Positions 1 through 8,706 of a DNA stretch of 38,463 bases are shown piece by piece. The stretch's first letter is position 1. Each line of letters opens with the position of its first letter. The position numbers were made by a program, and so were the translations under genes. The notes below the pieces were generated by a model. That model saw only the letters and a list, made by a program, of their open reading frames with translations, ran no database searches and was not told the origin of the DNA. Source of the DNA: an uncultured bacterium (GTDB lineage: Bacteria > Verrucomicrobiota > Kiritimatiellia > RFP12 > UBA1067); assembly GCA_902761035.1 (NCBI GenBank), contig CACWIW010000027.1, positions 1-38,463 on the forward strand, read 5' to 3'.

Positions 1-923
1 GAGCTGCCGCGCATCGGCTGGCGTTTCGTCCTCCCGCTCGACTTCGCGCAGGTGGAGTGGTTCGGACGCGGTCCGTTCGAGAACTACCGCGACCGCAAGA
101 GCGGCGCGTTCAGGGGCCTCTGGACGACCGACCTCACGAAGTTCGTGATGCCGTACGCGCGTCCCGAGGACGCCAACAACTTTGAGGAAACCGACGCCGT
201 TACGCTCTCGGGCGCGAAGGGTGCAATCGGCTTCGCGACGCTTGGCGCGCCGTTCGCGTTCACCGCGATTCCGTATTCTCCGACGGAGATCATCGCGGCC
301 TCGCACCCGCCGGAGCTGCCGCCGATCACCAAGGTCGAGTTTGGCATTTTCGCGGAGACGCGCGGACTCGGCGGCGCGAGCTGCGGGCCGGGACCGCTCC
401 GGCGCGACATCATCGACACGTCGAAGAACTACCGCCTCGACTTCGCAATCGTGCCGTATCGCGTGACGACCGCGCTCTTGGACGTGCCGTTCGAGTTTCC
501 GCCCGCGTCCGCGAACAGCTTCGCGCAGTTCAAGCGTTACAAGTCGGCGGGTGCGTCGTCCGACGAGGCCAGCGAGCGCGAGGGCGCGAACAACGCGTTC
601 GACGGCGACATCTCGACCATCTGGCACACGCAGTGGAAGAAGCGCAACCCCAGACGCTCGCGCTCAAAGGCGTCATCGCCGTTCCGCGTCAGGACATGGA
701 CCACGGACGCGTCCGCCGCTACCGCCTCGAGCTGAGCGACGACGCGAAGACCTGGCGCACGGTCGCGGAAGGGGAGCTTGCAAACACGGACGACCTCACG
801 GAAATCACGTTCAAGCAGAAGGAGTCCGCACGGTACATCCGCTTCAACGCGCTTTCGCCGTGGGACAAGTCGCAGCCGTGGGCCTCCATGGCCGAACTCC
901 AGCCGATGATTTCGGAGAAGTAA
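1..923 (+). CDS. GH2 beta-galactosidase, C-terminal part, frameshifted
   Basis: This is the 3' part of a gene that begins before the window. The first ~160 codons match the last (small-chain, domain 5) region of LacZ-type GH2 beta-galactosidases: VEWFGRGPFENYRDRKSGA, then PYARPEDANN where LacZ has its PQE motif, HPPELPP and GLGGASCGP. From about base 545 an F5/8-type C (CBM32-like) domain follows (NNAFDGDISTIWHTQW). The frame then breaks: frame 1 runs to a stop at 733-735, while the rest of the domain (QTLALKGVIAVPRQDMDHG to MISEK) continues in frame 3 up to the stop at 921-923. Adding one C to the CCCC run at 648-651 restores a continuous reading (RNPQTLALKG). It is therefore either a recent mutation or a sequencing error. 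The likely role is secreted or periplasmic cleavage of beta-galactosides. The GH-like gene at 936 follows directly. Confidence 0.8.
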
Positions 924-935
924 GGAGGCCGGACA

Positions 936-2948
936 ATGCAGCACTTCGCGAAACTGGCAACTCTGGCAATCGCGTCGGTCGGGGTCGCGTATGGCGACGC
1001 GATCCCGTTTTCAGCGATTCGTCTGCGCAAGCCCCACACCGACAGAGAAGAGGTATGGAACGGACTGCGCGAGCAGTTCGCGAAGTACCGTGCCGGCGTC
1101 GACGAGGTGTGGTTCTCGACGGGCATCAGTTTCCCCAAAATGGAGGAACACCGCGCCGCCGCCCAACGGCTCGCGAAGGCGGCGGACGACCTGCGCAAGA
1201 TCGGCATTCGGCCGTCGCTTCAGATACAGGCGACGATTGGACACGGCGATGCTTTCCTTCGCTATGCGGACAACTCTGGCATGACGTGGCAGGGATTCAC
1301 GTCTGCGAACGGGTCTGTGGCGAAGGGGTGCAACTGTTTCCGCGCGCCGGGATTCCTTGCGTACATGAAGGAGATGGCCACGCTCTATGCCGCCGCGATG
1401 CGTCCTTATTCTGCGTGGATCGACGACGACATCCGCATCGTCAACCACGGAGGCCCTGGCTGGGGCTGCCACTGCGAATACTGTTTGGGGAAGTTCGCCG
1501 AGAAGGAGGGCAAGAAGCGCACGCGCAAACAGCTGGTCGAGGAAATGAAGACAGACGCCGCGCTCGCCGCCCGCTGGCGCGCGTTCGCGTTTGAGGGCGA
1601 GGCCGAGCTGGTGCGCGTGATCGCCGAGGCGGTCCACGCGGCGTCCCCTGAAACGCGGATGTGCCAGCAGCAACCGGGGCGCTGTTTCCCCGAACACCGC
1701 CTTCTCTACGAGGCGCACCATGCGGCAACGGGCTTGCCCGTGGGAATGCGTCCCGGCGCGGGCGCGTACTTCGACAGCGACGCGCGCGCGCAGATCGGAA
1801 AGGCGTATACGTTGGCACTCCAGATCGACACGATCGGCCCCTTGCCGTTCATCGACAGAATCTGTCCGGAGATTGAGTCATGTCCGCGCTCCTTCGCCTG
1901 CCGCACGGGACAGGGCGTGCTCCTAGAGGCGCTGGAGTCGCTTGCTCAGGGCATGAACTCCATCTCCGCGCTCGTGATGGACGCCGGATTCGAGACGCCG
2001 GAATGGTACGGAGACGAGATTCTTGCGCCGCTCGCGCGCAACGCGGCGATGATGAAGCGCTACGTGGCGCTGAACGAAGGCGCGGTGCGGTGCGGTTATG
2101 GTTTTACGGACGATCCCCCCGTCCAGCTTCTGAGCGGCTCCCTGCCCCTCAAGCCGCTTATTCCCGGTGCGCATTCGGACCTCGCGCGCATCGTCACCAC
2201 GACTGCGGCGAAGGAGGCCGTTGAAGCGGGCAAGGAGGCCGTGGCGCAGCTTCTCGCTGAAGACTTGCTGATTGACGGCGCGGCGGCGGAAACGCTCTTC
2301 AAGGCCGGATACGGCGCGGAAATCGGACTTGCGGGCCTTGCATCCGCCAACGGGAATCTGCGCGAGCGGTTCTTGTCCGTACCCGTGAACAAAGGTTTCA
2401 AGGCGCGCGAAACGCCGGTGTCGGGCCAGACGTTCTTCCTGAAGCCCGCGCCGGGAGCCGTGGCCCTTTCCGAATATTACAGCGACGCGAACAACGCGCC
2501 GTTGAACCTGCCGGGATATGCGGCGGTGATGTTCGAGACGAAGGAGGGGCGCCGCCGCGTGGTGTTTGGGACACATGCGTTCACGGCGGGGCTCTCGAAG
2601 GCATCCGGCGACCGGGTGGTGCAGCTTCACCGCCTGGCGGACTGGGCGTCGCACGGGATGTCGCCGGTTCTCCTGGAGACGCCCACGCGCTCCTTTGTTC
2701 AGCCCCGCGTGCGGAAGGATGGTTCTCTCGCGTCCGTGGTGTATATAAACACGTCGATTGGCCGCACGCCGTCCGTGCGGATGCGTCTGCGCGGCGTTCC
2801 TGCGGATGCGACGAAGGCGGTGTGGTCGATGTTTGATGCGGAAGACGTTGTGCTTGACGTCACGCGCGAGGGTGCCGATGCCCTCGTGACCTTACCACCA
2901 GTACCAGCCTGGACGGGCGGCTACCTCTTTCCTGTCGTCGCCCGTTAG
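936..2948 (+). CDS. Secreted glycoside-hydrolase-like protein, unassigned family
   Basis: A 670-residue protein with an N-terminal signal peptide (residues 1-20, ending VAYG). The start is fixed by AAGGAGG at 922-928, which overlaps the previous stop, so the gene is probably co-transcribed with the GH2 gene. Residues ~30-330 look like a TIM barrel of the glycoside-hydrolase clan: WIDDDIRIVNHGGPGWG (161-176) at the end of a strand is the obvious acid-residue candidate site, and a cysteine cluster GCNC (131-134) plus GCHCEYC (177-183) could bind a metal or form disulfides. Around residues 440-475 the LLIDGAAAETLFKAGYGAEIGL stretch resembles the segment after the barrel in GH42-like enzymes, and a beta-rich C-terminal domain ends the protein. 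I cannot name the CAZy family or substrate. The link to a galactosidase suggests a galactose-containing plant or mucin glycan. Confidence 0.7.
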   Translation: MQHFAKLATLAIASVGVAYGDAIPFSAIRLRKPHTDREEVWNGLREQFAKYRAGVDEVWFSTGISFPKMEEHRAAAQRLAKAADDLRKIGIRPSLQIQATIGHGDAFLRYADNSGMTWQGFTSANGSVAKGCNCFRAPGFLAYMKEMATLYAAAMRPYSAWIDDDIRIVNHGGPGWGCHCEYCLGKFAEKEGKKRTRKQLVEEMKTDAALAARWRAFAFEGEAELVRVIAEAVHAASPETRMCQQQPGRCFPEHRLLYEAHHAATGLPVGMRPGAGAYFDSDARAQIGKAYTLALQIDTIGPLPFIDRICPEIESCPRSFACRTGQGVLLEALESLAQGMNSISALVMDAGFETPEWYGDEILAPLARNAAMMKRYVALNEGAVRCGYGFTDDPPVQLLSGSLPLKPLIPGAHSDLARIVTTTAAKEAVEAGKEAVAQLLAEDLLIDGAAAETLFKAGYGAEIGLAGLASANGNLRERFLSVPVNKGFKARETPVSGQTFFLKPAPGAVALSEYYSDANNAPLNLPGYAAVMFETKEGRRRVVFGTHAFTAGLSKASGDRVVQLHRLADWASHGMSPVLLETPTRSFVQPRVRKDGSLASVVYINTSIGRTPSVRMRLRGVPADATKAVWSMFDAEDVVLDVTREGADALVTLPPVPAWTGGYLFPVVAR

Positions 2949-2966
2949 CCCGCCGTTCACGCCTTT

Positions 2967-3072
2967 ATTGCTTTCGCTGCTGGGAGATTAGGAGTCTCGG
3001 AGTTAAGGAGAATATTACAAATTCTCTCTCCAAGCCTCCTAAACTCCAAAACTCCCAATAGCGAAAGCAAAT
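2967..3072. repeat. Long imperfect palindrome with 8-bp GGAG periodicity
   Basis: The outer arms are TTGCTTTCGCTGCTGGGAG (2968-2986) and its near reverse complement (3052-3070). Inside, each arm is a run of GGAG every 8 bases: GGAGATTA, GGAGTCTC, GGAGTTAA, GGAGAAT on the left, and the same pattern on the opposite strand on the right. The transcript would fold into one long hairpin just after the stop codon of the upstream gene, so a transcription-end or RNA-stability role is possible. A half copy at 20189-20228 shows that this is a dispersed repeat. It could be a REP or MITE-like element. Confidence 0.75.
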
Positions 3073-3138
3073 AAGAGAAGCCACAAGGAAGTTAAGGGCA
3101 AGTGATCACTCAAAAACAACTTGAACACTTCATCAAGT

Positions 3139-3242
3139 ATTGTTCACAAATCTTCATTGCCACCATTGTTCACAAATAACAAATAGCAATTTGTATTGGT
3201 GACAATGATGGCATTTGTGAACAATTGAGATTTGTGAACAAT
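3139..3242. repeat. Cluster of four 13-bp words, two direct then two inverted
   Basis: ATTGTTCACAAAT occurs at 3139-3151 and 3165-3177, and its exact reverse complement ATTTGTGAACAAT at 3213-3225 and 3230-3242. The centre (3178-3212) contains further partial symmetry (AATAGCAATTTGTATT). No adjacent gene is obviously controlled by it: hisF ends at 3285 in the opposite direction. It could be a protein-binding array or a folded RNA/DNA element. Confidence 0.75.
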
Positions 3243-3284
3243 CGCAATCGTGCTGACAATCGTGCGTTATTGTTTTGCGACACT

Positions 3285-4046
3285 TTAACGGACGGGCAGA
3301 TTGCGGTCGGCGAGGAACTTCTTCAGTTCCGGAATCCCGATGACATGGAAGTGGAACACCGACGCGGCGAGAAGCACGTCGGCGCCCGCCTCGGCGGCCT
3401 CGGCAAAGTGCTCCATCGTCCCTGCGCCGCCAGATGCGACGACGGATGCGTCCGTGATCGCGCGGATCTTGCGGATAAGCGGGAGGTCGTAGCCCGTGCG
3501 CACGCCGTCTGTCGACTTGGAGGTAGGGAGGATGCAGGCGACGCCGAAGTCGTTGACCTGCTTTGCCCACTCGATCGCGTCCTTTCCGGTCGCGGTGCGT
3601 CCGCCGTCGATGAACACCTCGTAACCTGACGGCATTGCCGCGTTCTGAGCGACGTCGATGGCCACAGTCACGCGCTCCGGACCGAACGCGTGCACCATCT
3701 CCCCGATCATCTCCGGACGACGGAACACGGCGGACGACGTGGAAACTTTGTTCGCGCCGGCCTTGAGGACCTCTTCGGCGGCCGAAGTGGAAGAGATGCC
3801 GCCGCCCATGGTGAACGGCACCGTGACCGCGTCGGCGACCTTGCGAACGACCTCCAGAAGGGTCTTGCGTCCCTCTACGGTGGCCGTGATGTCGAGCATT
3901 GCGAGCTCGTCGGCGCCTGCGGCGCAGTACGCGCGGCAGCATTCAACCGGGTCGCCGGCGTCCTTGATGTTTACGAAATTGACGCCCTTGACGACGCGTC
4001 CATTGATCATGTCGAGACAGGGCATGATTGTAAGTTTGCGATCCAT
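3285..4046 (-). CDS. hisF: Imidazole glycerol phosphate synthase cyclase subunit
   Basis: HisF makes imidazole glycerol phosphate and AICAR from PRFAR and ammonia supplied by HisH, the fifth step of histidine synthesis. The 253 residues match the family length. Both catalytic aspartates are visible: D12 (PCLDMINGRVVKG) and D131 (VAIDV), together with the phosphate-binding GGGIS (81-85), STDGVRTGYD and SGGAGTMEHF motifs of the (beta/alpha)8 barrel. AAAGGA lies just before the ATG at 4046, and a TTTTGGTATACT promoter is upstream. No hisH or hisA is adjacent. hisC lies 18 kb away, so histidine genes are scattered here. A duplicated HisF of the O-antigen (WbpG-linked) type is less likely, because no wbpG or hisH2 is present. 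Confidence 0.94.
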   Translation of the reverse strand: MDRKLTIMPCLDMINGRVVKGVNFVNIKDAGDPVECCRAYCAAGADELAMLDITATVEGRKTLLEVVRKVADAVTVPFTMGGGISSTSAAEEVLKAGANKVSTSSAVFRRPEMIGEMVHAFGPERVTVAIDVAQNAAMPSGYEVFIDGGRTATGKDAIEWAKQVNDFGVACILPTSKSTDGVRTGYDLPLIRKIRAITDASVVASGGAGTMEHFAEAAEAGADVLLAASVFHFHVIGIPELKKFLADRNLPVR

Positions 4047-4077
4047 GTAAATCCTTTCTTTTTCTCCGTTGGGCGAA

Positions 4078-4088
4078 AGTATACCAAA
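4078..4088 (-). promoter_or_regulatory. hisF promoter, extended -10
   Basis: On the minus strand the sequence reads TTTTGGTATACT with TATACT at 4083-4078, followed by TTCGCCC. The start codon is about 31 bases downstream of the -10 box, with an RBS in between, so this transcript has a normal leader. Confidence 0.7.
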
Positions 4089-4201
4089 ATAACTTCAGTG
4101 CGGCAATGCCCGCCAACAATCAACAATCCCGTTTGGAGGACTGTTTGAAGTCAGTGCCATGCTCGTCCTACCGTTGCCGAAACGCGAACTGCGCTGCGAA
4201 A

Positions 4202-4802
4202 TCACCGGGAACTTGTACGGACTCCGCACGATTCAGATGCCGGAAGACGAGCTTGACCTTTAAAGGTGGACATCGTGGCCTCACCTTTCTCGGAGATGCC
4301 ACGTGCGGCAAAGACGGTACCGACCGTGAGGAAGAGTATCTTCGCGTCCAGCCACAGCGAGCGATTGTCGACGTACCACACGTCGTGCGCAAAGCGGGAT
4401 TCCCATTCTAGGGCGTTGCGTCCGTGAATCTGTGCCCAGCCCGTGATGCCAGGGCGCACCTCGTGTCGGCGCATCTGTTCGGGCGTGTAACGCGATAGGT
4501 AACGCATGGGAAGGGGACGCGGCCCCACGAGCGACATATTGCCCACGAGGACGAGGAACAGCTCTGGCAGCTCGTCAAGCGAACTCGCGCGCAGGAAGCG
4601 TCCGAAGCGTCCGAGGCGTTCAGCGTCCGAACCTTTACCCATTCGCATTGAGCGGAACTTCACTATGCGGAAGGGGCGTCCGTGAAGTCCCGCGCGTGTT
4701 TGCATGAAGAACACAGGGCGTCCCTCGACGAGCAGCACCGCAAGCGCAGTGAGCGCGAAGAGGGGCAGCCAGAGCGGCGCGGCCAGCAGCACGAGGAGGA
4801 TG

Positions 4803-4819
<17 letters not shown>
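4202..4819 (-). CDS. PglC/WcaJ-type undecaprenyl-phosphate sugar phosphotransferase
   Basis: A small monotopic phosphoglycosyltransferase (~205 residues) that moves a sugar-1-phosphate from a UDP-sugar to undecaprenyl phosphate, the first membrane step of glycan assembly. It shows one N-terminal re-entrant helix (residues ~5-31), VKFRSMR (53-59), the catalytic Asp-Glu pair in SSLDELPEL (D82, E83), VGNMSLVGPRPLP (92-104), RPGITGWAQIHGRN and ARGISEKGEATM. These are all hallmarks of the PglC catalytic domain. The start is a TTG at 4819, chosen because MKRVCDILL aligns with the family N-terminus and AAAGGA lies upstream. It overlaps the aminotransferase by 17 bases, so the two are translationally coupled. 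The pair resembles the PglC/PglE pair of bacillosamine pathways, but the acetyltransferase and dehydratase are not here. Confidence 0.9.
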
Positions 4820-5918
<1,099 letters not shown>

Positions 5919-5927
5919 GGCGCATAT

Positions 5928-5933
5928 AGTATA
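5928..5933 (-). promoter_or_regulatory. -10 box (TATACT) of the aminotransferase/PGT operon
   Basis: On the minus strand TTGTATACTAT lies 9 bases before the ATG at 5918. The short spacing leaves little or no leader and no room for a Shine-Dalgarno sequence. Confidence 0.55.
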
Positions 5934-6075
5934 CAAGATTTTCGCAGGGGGATGGGTAGAATTTGACTAGAAAATTCCGTAAGGCTTTATCCAGAAGCTC
6001 CAGCATGGAATTATGCGACTTAGGTCGGCAAAATTTTCATATTAAGTTTCTGCGGAATTGGCGGTATTGGCGGAC

Positions 6076-6104
6076 TTGACATCGCGCCAGGCGAAGTATA
6101 TACT
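6076..6104 (+). promoter_or_regulatory. Consensus sigma-70 promoter of the antitoxin gene
   Basis: TTGACA (6076-6081), a 17-base spacer and TATACT (6099-6104). The antitoxin ATG follows at 6134 with AGGAAAG before it. Confidence 0.8.
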
Positions 6105-6133
6105 AAGAACCATGCATTTAGGAAAGTTAGGGC

Positions 6134-6388
6134 ATGACTGTAACAACTTTGGATTTGCGCTATAGAACGCACGAATTGCTCGCCTCGCTTGCGCGGGGCG
6201 AGCAGGTGATCATTACATGCAGAGGGCAAAAGGCGGGAGTTCTTTCGCCTTACAAGGAGGAGGTTGATGCGCCAGCCAGCGGACTGCGAGTCTGTGACCA
6301 TACCTATTTTGGCTCGGCGGTGCAGGCGACGCAGAGCGTGGAGGATGTGTTGGACTCTTTGCGTAGGAGGCGGTTCGATGATCTTTGA
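6134..6388 (+). CDS. Phd/YefM-type antitoxin
   Basis: A protein of 84 residues. The N-terminal TTLDLRYRTHELLASLARGEQVIITCRGQKAGVL pattern is that of Phd/YefM antitoxins: a DNA-binding fold that asks 'which repeat of toxin promoter to repress', followed by a toxin-wrapping tail (VEDVLDSLRRRRFDDL). Its 3' end overlaps the PIN-toxin remnant by 11 bases, the usual arrangement in vapBC-type operons. A consensus promoter lies upstream, so the gene is probably still expressed although its toxin is destroyed. It would then act as an orphan repressor or as protection against related toxins. Confidence 0.8.
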   Translation: MTVTTLDLRYRTHELLASLARGEQVIITCRGQKAGVLSPYKEEVDAPASGLRVCDHTYFGSAVQATQSVEDVLDSLRRRRFDDL

Positions 6389-6512
6389 CACGGACGTTTT
6401 CATCTTGATCCAACGAGGTTTCAAGCGTGCGGCGGCTCAACCACTTTGTACCTCAAACGTGAAGCATTTTCGTTCCATTCCGCTCTTTGAAATTGAAAGG
6501 TTCGTGCCGTGA
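6378..6512 (+). pseudogene. VapC-like PIN toxin with internal deletion
   Basis: The 44-codon frame joins both ends of a PIN-domain RNase. The N-terminus, MIFDTDVFILIQRG, carries the first metal-binding aspartates. The C-terminus, QPLCTSNVKHFRSIPLFEI, matches the last strand-loop-helix (Thr-x-Asn-x-x-His-Phe) of VapC proteins of ~125-130 residues. The intervening ~80-85 residues, including the remaining acidic active-site residues, are missing, and the reading frame stays open across the junction near 6420. The product cannot be an active nuclease. The overlap with the antitoxin stop shows that this was once a complete operon. Confidence 0.85.
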
Positions 6513-6565
6513 TGTCTGTAGAGGCCATTCCAACAAGATCGAAGAAGAGCGTTCAGACTGAGTAG

Positions 6566-6790
6566 ATGATGGACTCAATGGAAAGTATGTTCGAGTGTAA
6601 CCTGCCGCCGTATTTGGCGCACGACCTCGATGCCTGGAAGAAGGGCGTCGAGGAGCATTCGCATCTTCTTGACTGCCTGTGGGGAGAACTCTACGGTTCC
6701 ATCAACATTGCCGAGATCAACGACGGCGCGATTACGCACGAGCAGGCGCAGTATCTTCGCGACAAGTATCTATGGGGGAAGGACGTATGA
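6566..6790 (+). CDS. Small partner protein of the HipA/CtkA-like kinase
   Basis: A 74-residue soluble protein of unknown function. Its C-terminal half (LWGELYGSINIAEINDGAITHEQAQYLRDKYL) is a helical, acidic module that recalls the short ORFs often found before HipA/CtkA-like kinases in gut bacteria. That comparison is from memory and not tested. Its stop overlaps the kinase start (ATGA at 6787-6790), so the two are translationally coupled, as in toxin-antitoxin pairs. No clear Shine-Dalgarno sequence or promoter is visible before it. An antitoxin or kinase-regulator role is inference. Confidence 0.6.
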   Translation: MMDSMESMFECNLPPYLAHDLDAWKKGVEEHSHLLDCLWGELYGSINIAEINDGAITHEQAQYLRDKYLWGKDV

Positions 6791-7659
6791 CCGAGGTGAT
6801 TGACTTTACTCAGTGCGAACGCCTGCCCGGACGCGCCTACAACGGCGCGAACGGCAAGAAGATTGCCGTACGCTATGACGACGGCGTGTGGCTGCTGAAG
6901 TTCCCACCATCCGCCGCTGATAGGCCGACGGCCCTCTCGTACACCAACAGCTGCCTGAGCGAACATCTCGCCAGTACCATCGCCAACATGATCGGGCTCA
7001 AGTCGCAAGAGACGCGGCTTGGTACCTTCACGAACGGCAAGACGAAGGTCGTCTGTGCCTGCCGGGACTTCACGGCGGACGGCAAGTTACTCTATGACTT
7101 CTGCTCCATCAAGAACACGGTGATCGACTCGGAAACCAACGGAACGGGAACGGAGTTGGATGACGTACTTGAGACGATTGAGTTGCAGGCCTTCGTCGAC
7201 CCGGTGATGCTTAAGGAGCATTTCTGGGATATGTTCATCGTCGATGCCTTCCTTGGAAACTTCGACCGCCACAACGGGAATTGGGGATTCCTCGTCGATC
7301 CTGCTACGCGAAAGGCGGAGATATCCCCCGCATTCGACTTCGGTAGCTGCCTTCTTCCGCAGGCCGACGACGACATCATGCGCCGTGTCATCGAGAACAA
7401 GGCGGAACGCGATGCGCGAATCTATACCTTTCCCGCCTCGGCGTTGAAGGAGAACGGCAAGAAGATCGGCTATGTTGACTTCATTGCCGCCAATCGCGAG
7501 GGTTTTCTCGCTCCCTCGCTTTCGCGAATCGTGCCGCGTATTGACCTCGACGCAATATGCGCCTTCATCGACGACACGCCTCTCCTTACCGATCTACAGC
7601 GCAGATTCTACAAGACGTATCTTGAATCGCGATACGAGGCGCTGTTTAGGGTTAAATGA
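6787..7659 (+). CDS. HipA/CtkA-like Ser/Thr kinase
   Basis: A 290-residue protein that resembles the HipA C-terminal kinase fold in its CtkA-like short form (without the HipA N-terminal lobe). VWLLKFP (K38) fits the nucleotide-binding lysine, SEHLAS (58-63) the glutamate helix, NFDRHNGNWGF (158-168) the catalytic loop with D160 and N165, and PAFDFGSCL (181-189) the metal-binding DFG motif. Such proteins phosphorylate cellular targets (HipA acts on glutamyl-tRNA synthetase; CtkA is a H. pylori kinase). The target here is unknown. The start at 6787 uses the ATGA overlap with the 74-residue gene. All catalytic residues appear intact, so this module, unlike the PIN toxin before it, may be functional. 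Confidence 0.8.
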   Translation: MTEVIDFTQCERLPGRAYNGANGKKIAVRYDDGVWLLKFPPSAADRPTALSYTNSCLSEHLASTIANMIGLKSQETRLGTFTNGKTKVVCACRDFTADGKLLYDFCSIKNTVIDSETNGTGTELDDVLETIELQAFVDPVMLKEHFWDMFIVDAFLGNFDRHNGNWGFLVDPATRKAEISPAFDFGSCLLPQADDDIMRRVIENKAERDARIYTFPASALKENGKKIGYVDFIAANREGFLAPSLSRIVPRIDLDAICAFIDDTPLLTDLQRRFYKTYLESRYEALFRVK

Positions 7660-7684
7660 CAAGTGCGCCTGATTTTGCTATAAT
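7656..7684 (+). promoter_or_regulatory. Promoter of the gmd operon
   Basis: ATGACA (7656-7661), 17-base spacer, TATAAT (7679-7684) within ATTTTGCTATAAT, an extended -10 (TGC). The RBS AGAAGG is at 7696-7701, and the gmd start is at 7711. The -35 box overlaps the stop of the kinase gene. Confidence 0.75.
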
Positions 7685-7710
7685 GGGAACCGTGCAGAAG
7701 GCATAAAAGT

Positions 7711-8706
7711 ATGAAAAAAGCGCTGATAACAGGAATAACTGGCCAGGACGGTTCGTATCTGGCAGAATTGCTGCTTGAAAAGGGATACGAGGTCCACGGC
7801 ATCATCCGCCGCAGCTCCACGTTCAACACGCAGCGAATCGACCATCTCTACCAGGATCCGCACGTGAACGGTGTGCGGCTGTTCCTGCACTATGGGGACA
7901 TGGCGGACAGTTCAAACCTCATGCGTATCGTCCATGAGATCGCCCCTGACGAGGTGTACAACCTCGCGGCGCAGAGCCACGTGCGCGTGTCGTTCGACTC
8001 GCCCGAGTTCACGGGCGACGTGGACGCGCTCGGCACGATGCGCCTTCTGGAGGCAATCCGCCTCACGGGCGTGAAGACGCGCTTTTACCAGGCCTCGACA
8101 TCCGAACTCTACGGCAAGGTGCAGGAGATTCCCCAGCGGGAGACGACGCCGTTCTACCCGCGCTCGCCGTACGGCGTGGCGAAGCTCTACTCGTTCTGGG
8201 CCGTGAAGAACTATCGCGAGGCATACGGCCTCCATGCCTCCAACGGTATTCTCTTCAACCACGAGTCGCCGCGTCGCGGCGAGACGTTCGTGACGCGCAA
8301 GATCACGCGTGCGGTCAGCCGCATCAAGATGGGTTTGCAGTCGGAGCTTTTCATGGGCAACGTGAACGCCCGGCGCGACTGGGGGTTTGCCGGCGACTAC
8401 GTGGAGGGCATGTGGCGGATGCTCCAGCAGGACTCCCCCGACGACTACGTGCTCGCCACGGGCGAAATGCATTCGGTGAAGGAGTTCCTCGCCGAGGCAT
8501 TCGGCTACGTGGGGCTTGACTGGGAGAAGTACGTGAAGCATGACAGCCGCTATGAACGCCCCAGCGAGGTGGATCAGCTGCTCGGCGATCCCACGAAAGC
8601 CCGGACGGTGCTCGGATGGACGCCGAAGGTCACGTTCAAGGAGCTTGTGAAGATGATGGTGGATGCCGACCTCAAACTGGCAGAGAAGGAGCTGAAGCTG
8701 AAATGA
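7711..8706 (+). CDS. gmd: GDP-mannose 4,6-dehydratase
   Basis: Converts GDP-D-mannose to GDP-4-keto-6-deoxymannose, the committed step to GDP-L-fucose. The 331 residues match the short bacterial Gmd form. It has the NAD(P)-binding [12 protein letters not shown] loop (8-19), RRSSTFNT, the [13 protein letters not shown] segment, the catalytic STSELYG and YxxxK motif ([12 protein letters not shown]), and the [19 protein letters not shown] signature unique to Gmd. It opens a chain of genes with 4-17 base overlaps (fcl, then two glycosyltransferases), driven by the promoter at 7656-7684. Confidence 0.97.
   Translation: MKKALITGITGQDGSYLAELLLEKGYEVHGIIRRSSTFNTQRIDHLYQDPHVNGVRLFLHYGDMADSSNLMRIVHEIAPDEVYNLAAQSHVRVSFDSPEFTGDVDALGTMRLLEAIRLTGVKTRFYQASTSELYGKVQEIPQRETTPFYPRSPYGVAKLYSFWAVKNYREAYGLHASNGILFNHESPRRGETFVTRKITRAVSRIKMGLQSELFMGNVNARRDWGFAGDYVEGMWRMLQQDSPDDYVLATGEMHSVKEFLAEAFGYVGLDWEKYVKHDSRYERPSEVDQLLGDPTKARTVLGWTPKVTFKELVKMMVDADLKLAEKELKLK

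Larger units (their letters stand above)
2949..3284. other. Gene-free, repeat-rich intergenic stretch
   Basis: No coding region is convincing here. The stretch lies between the end of the GH-like gene (plus) and the end of hisF (minus). It holds a ~106-bp imperfect palindrome built of GGAG words (2967-3072) and a cluster of four 13-bp inverted words (3139-3242). It is clearly AT-richer than its neighbours. Confidence 0.7.

Noticed and set aside
3285..4046. HisF2-type protein of an O-antigen amidination pathway
   Set aside because: No wbpG or hisH2 partner is nearby, and the motifs are those of ordinary HisF.
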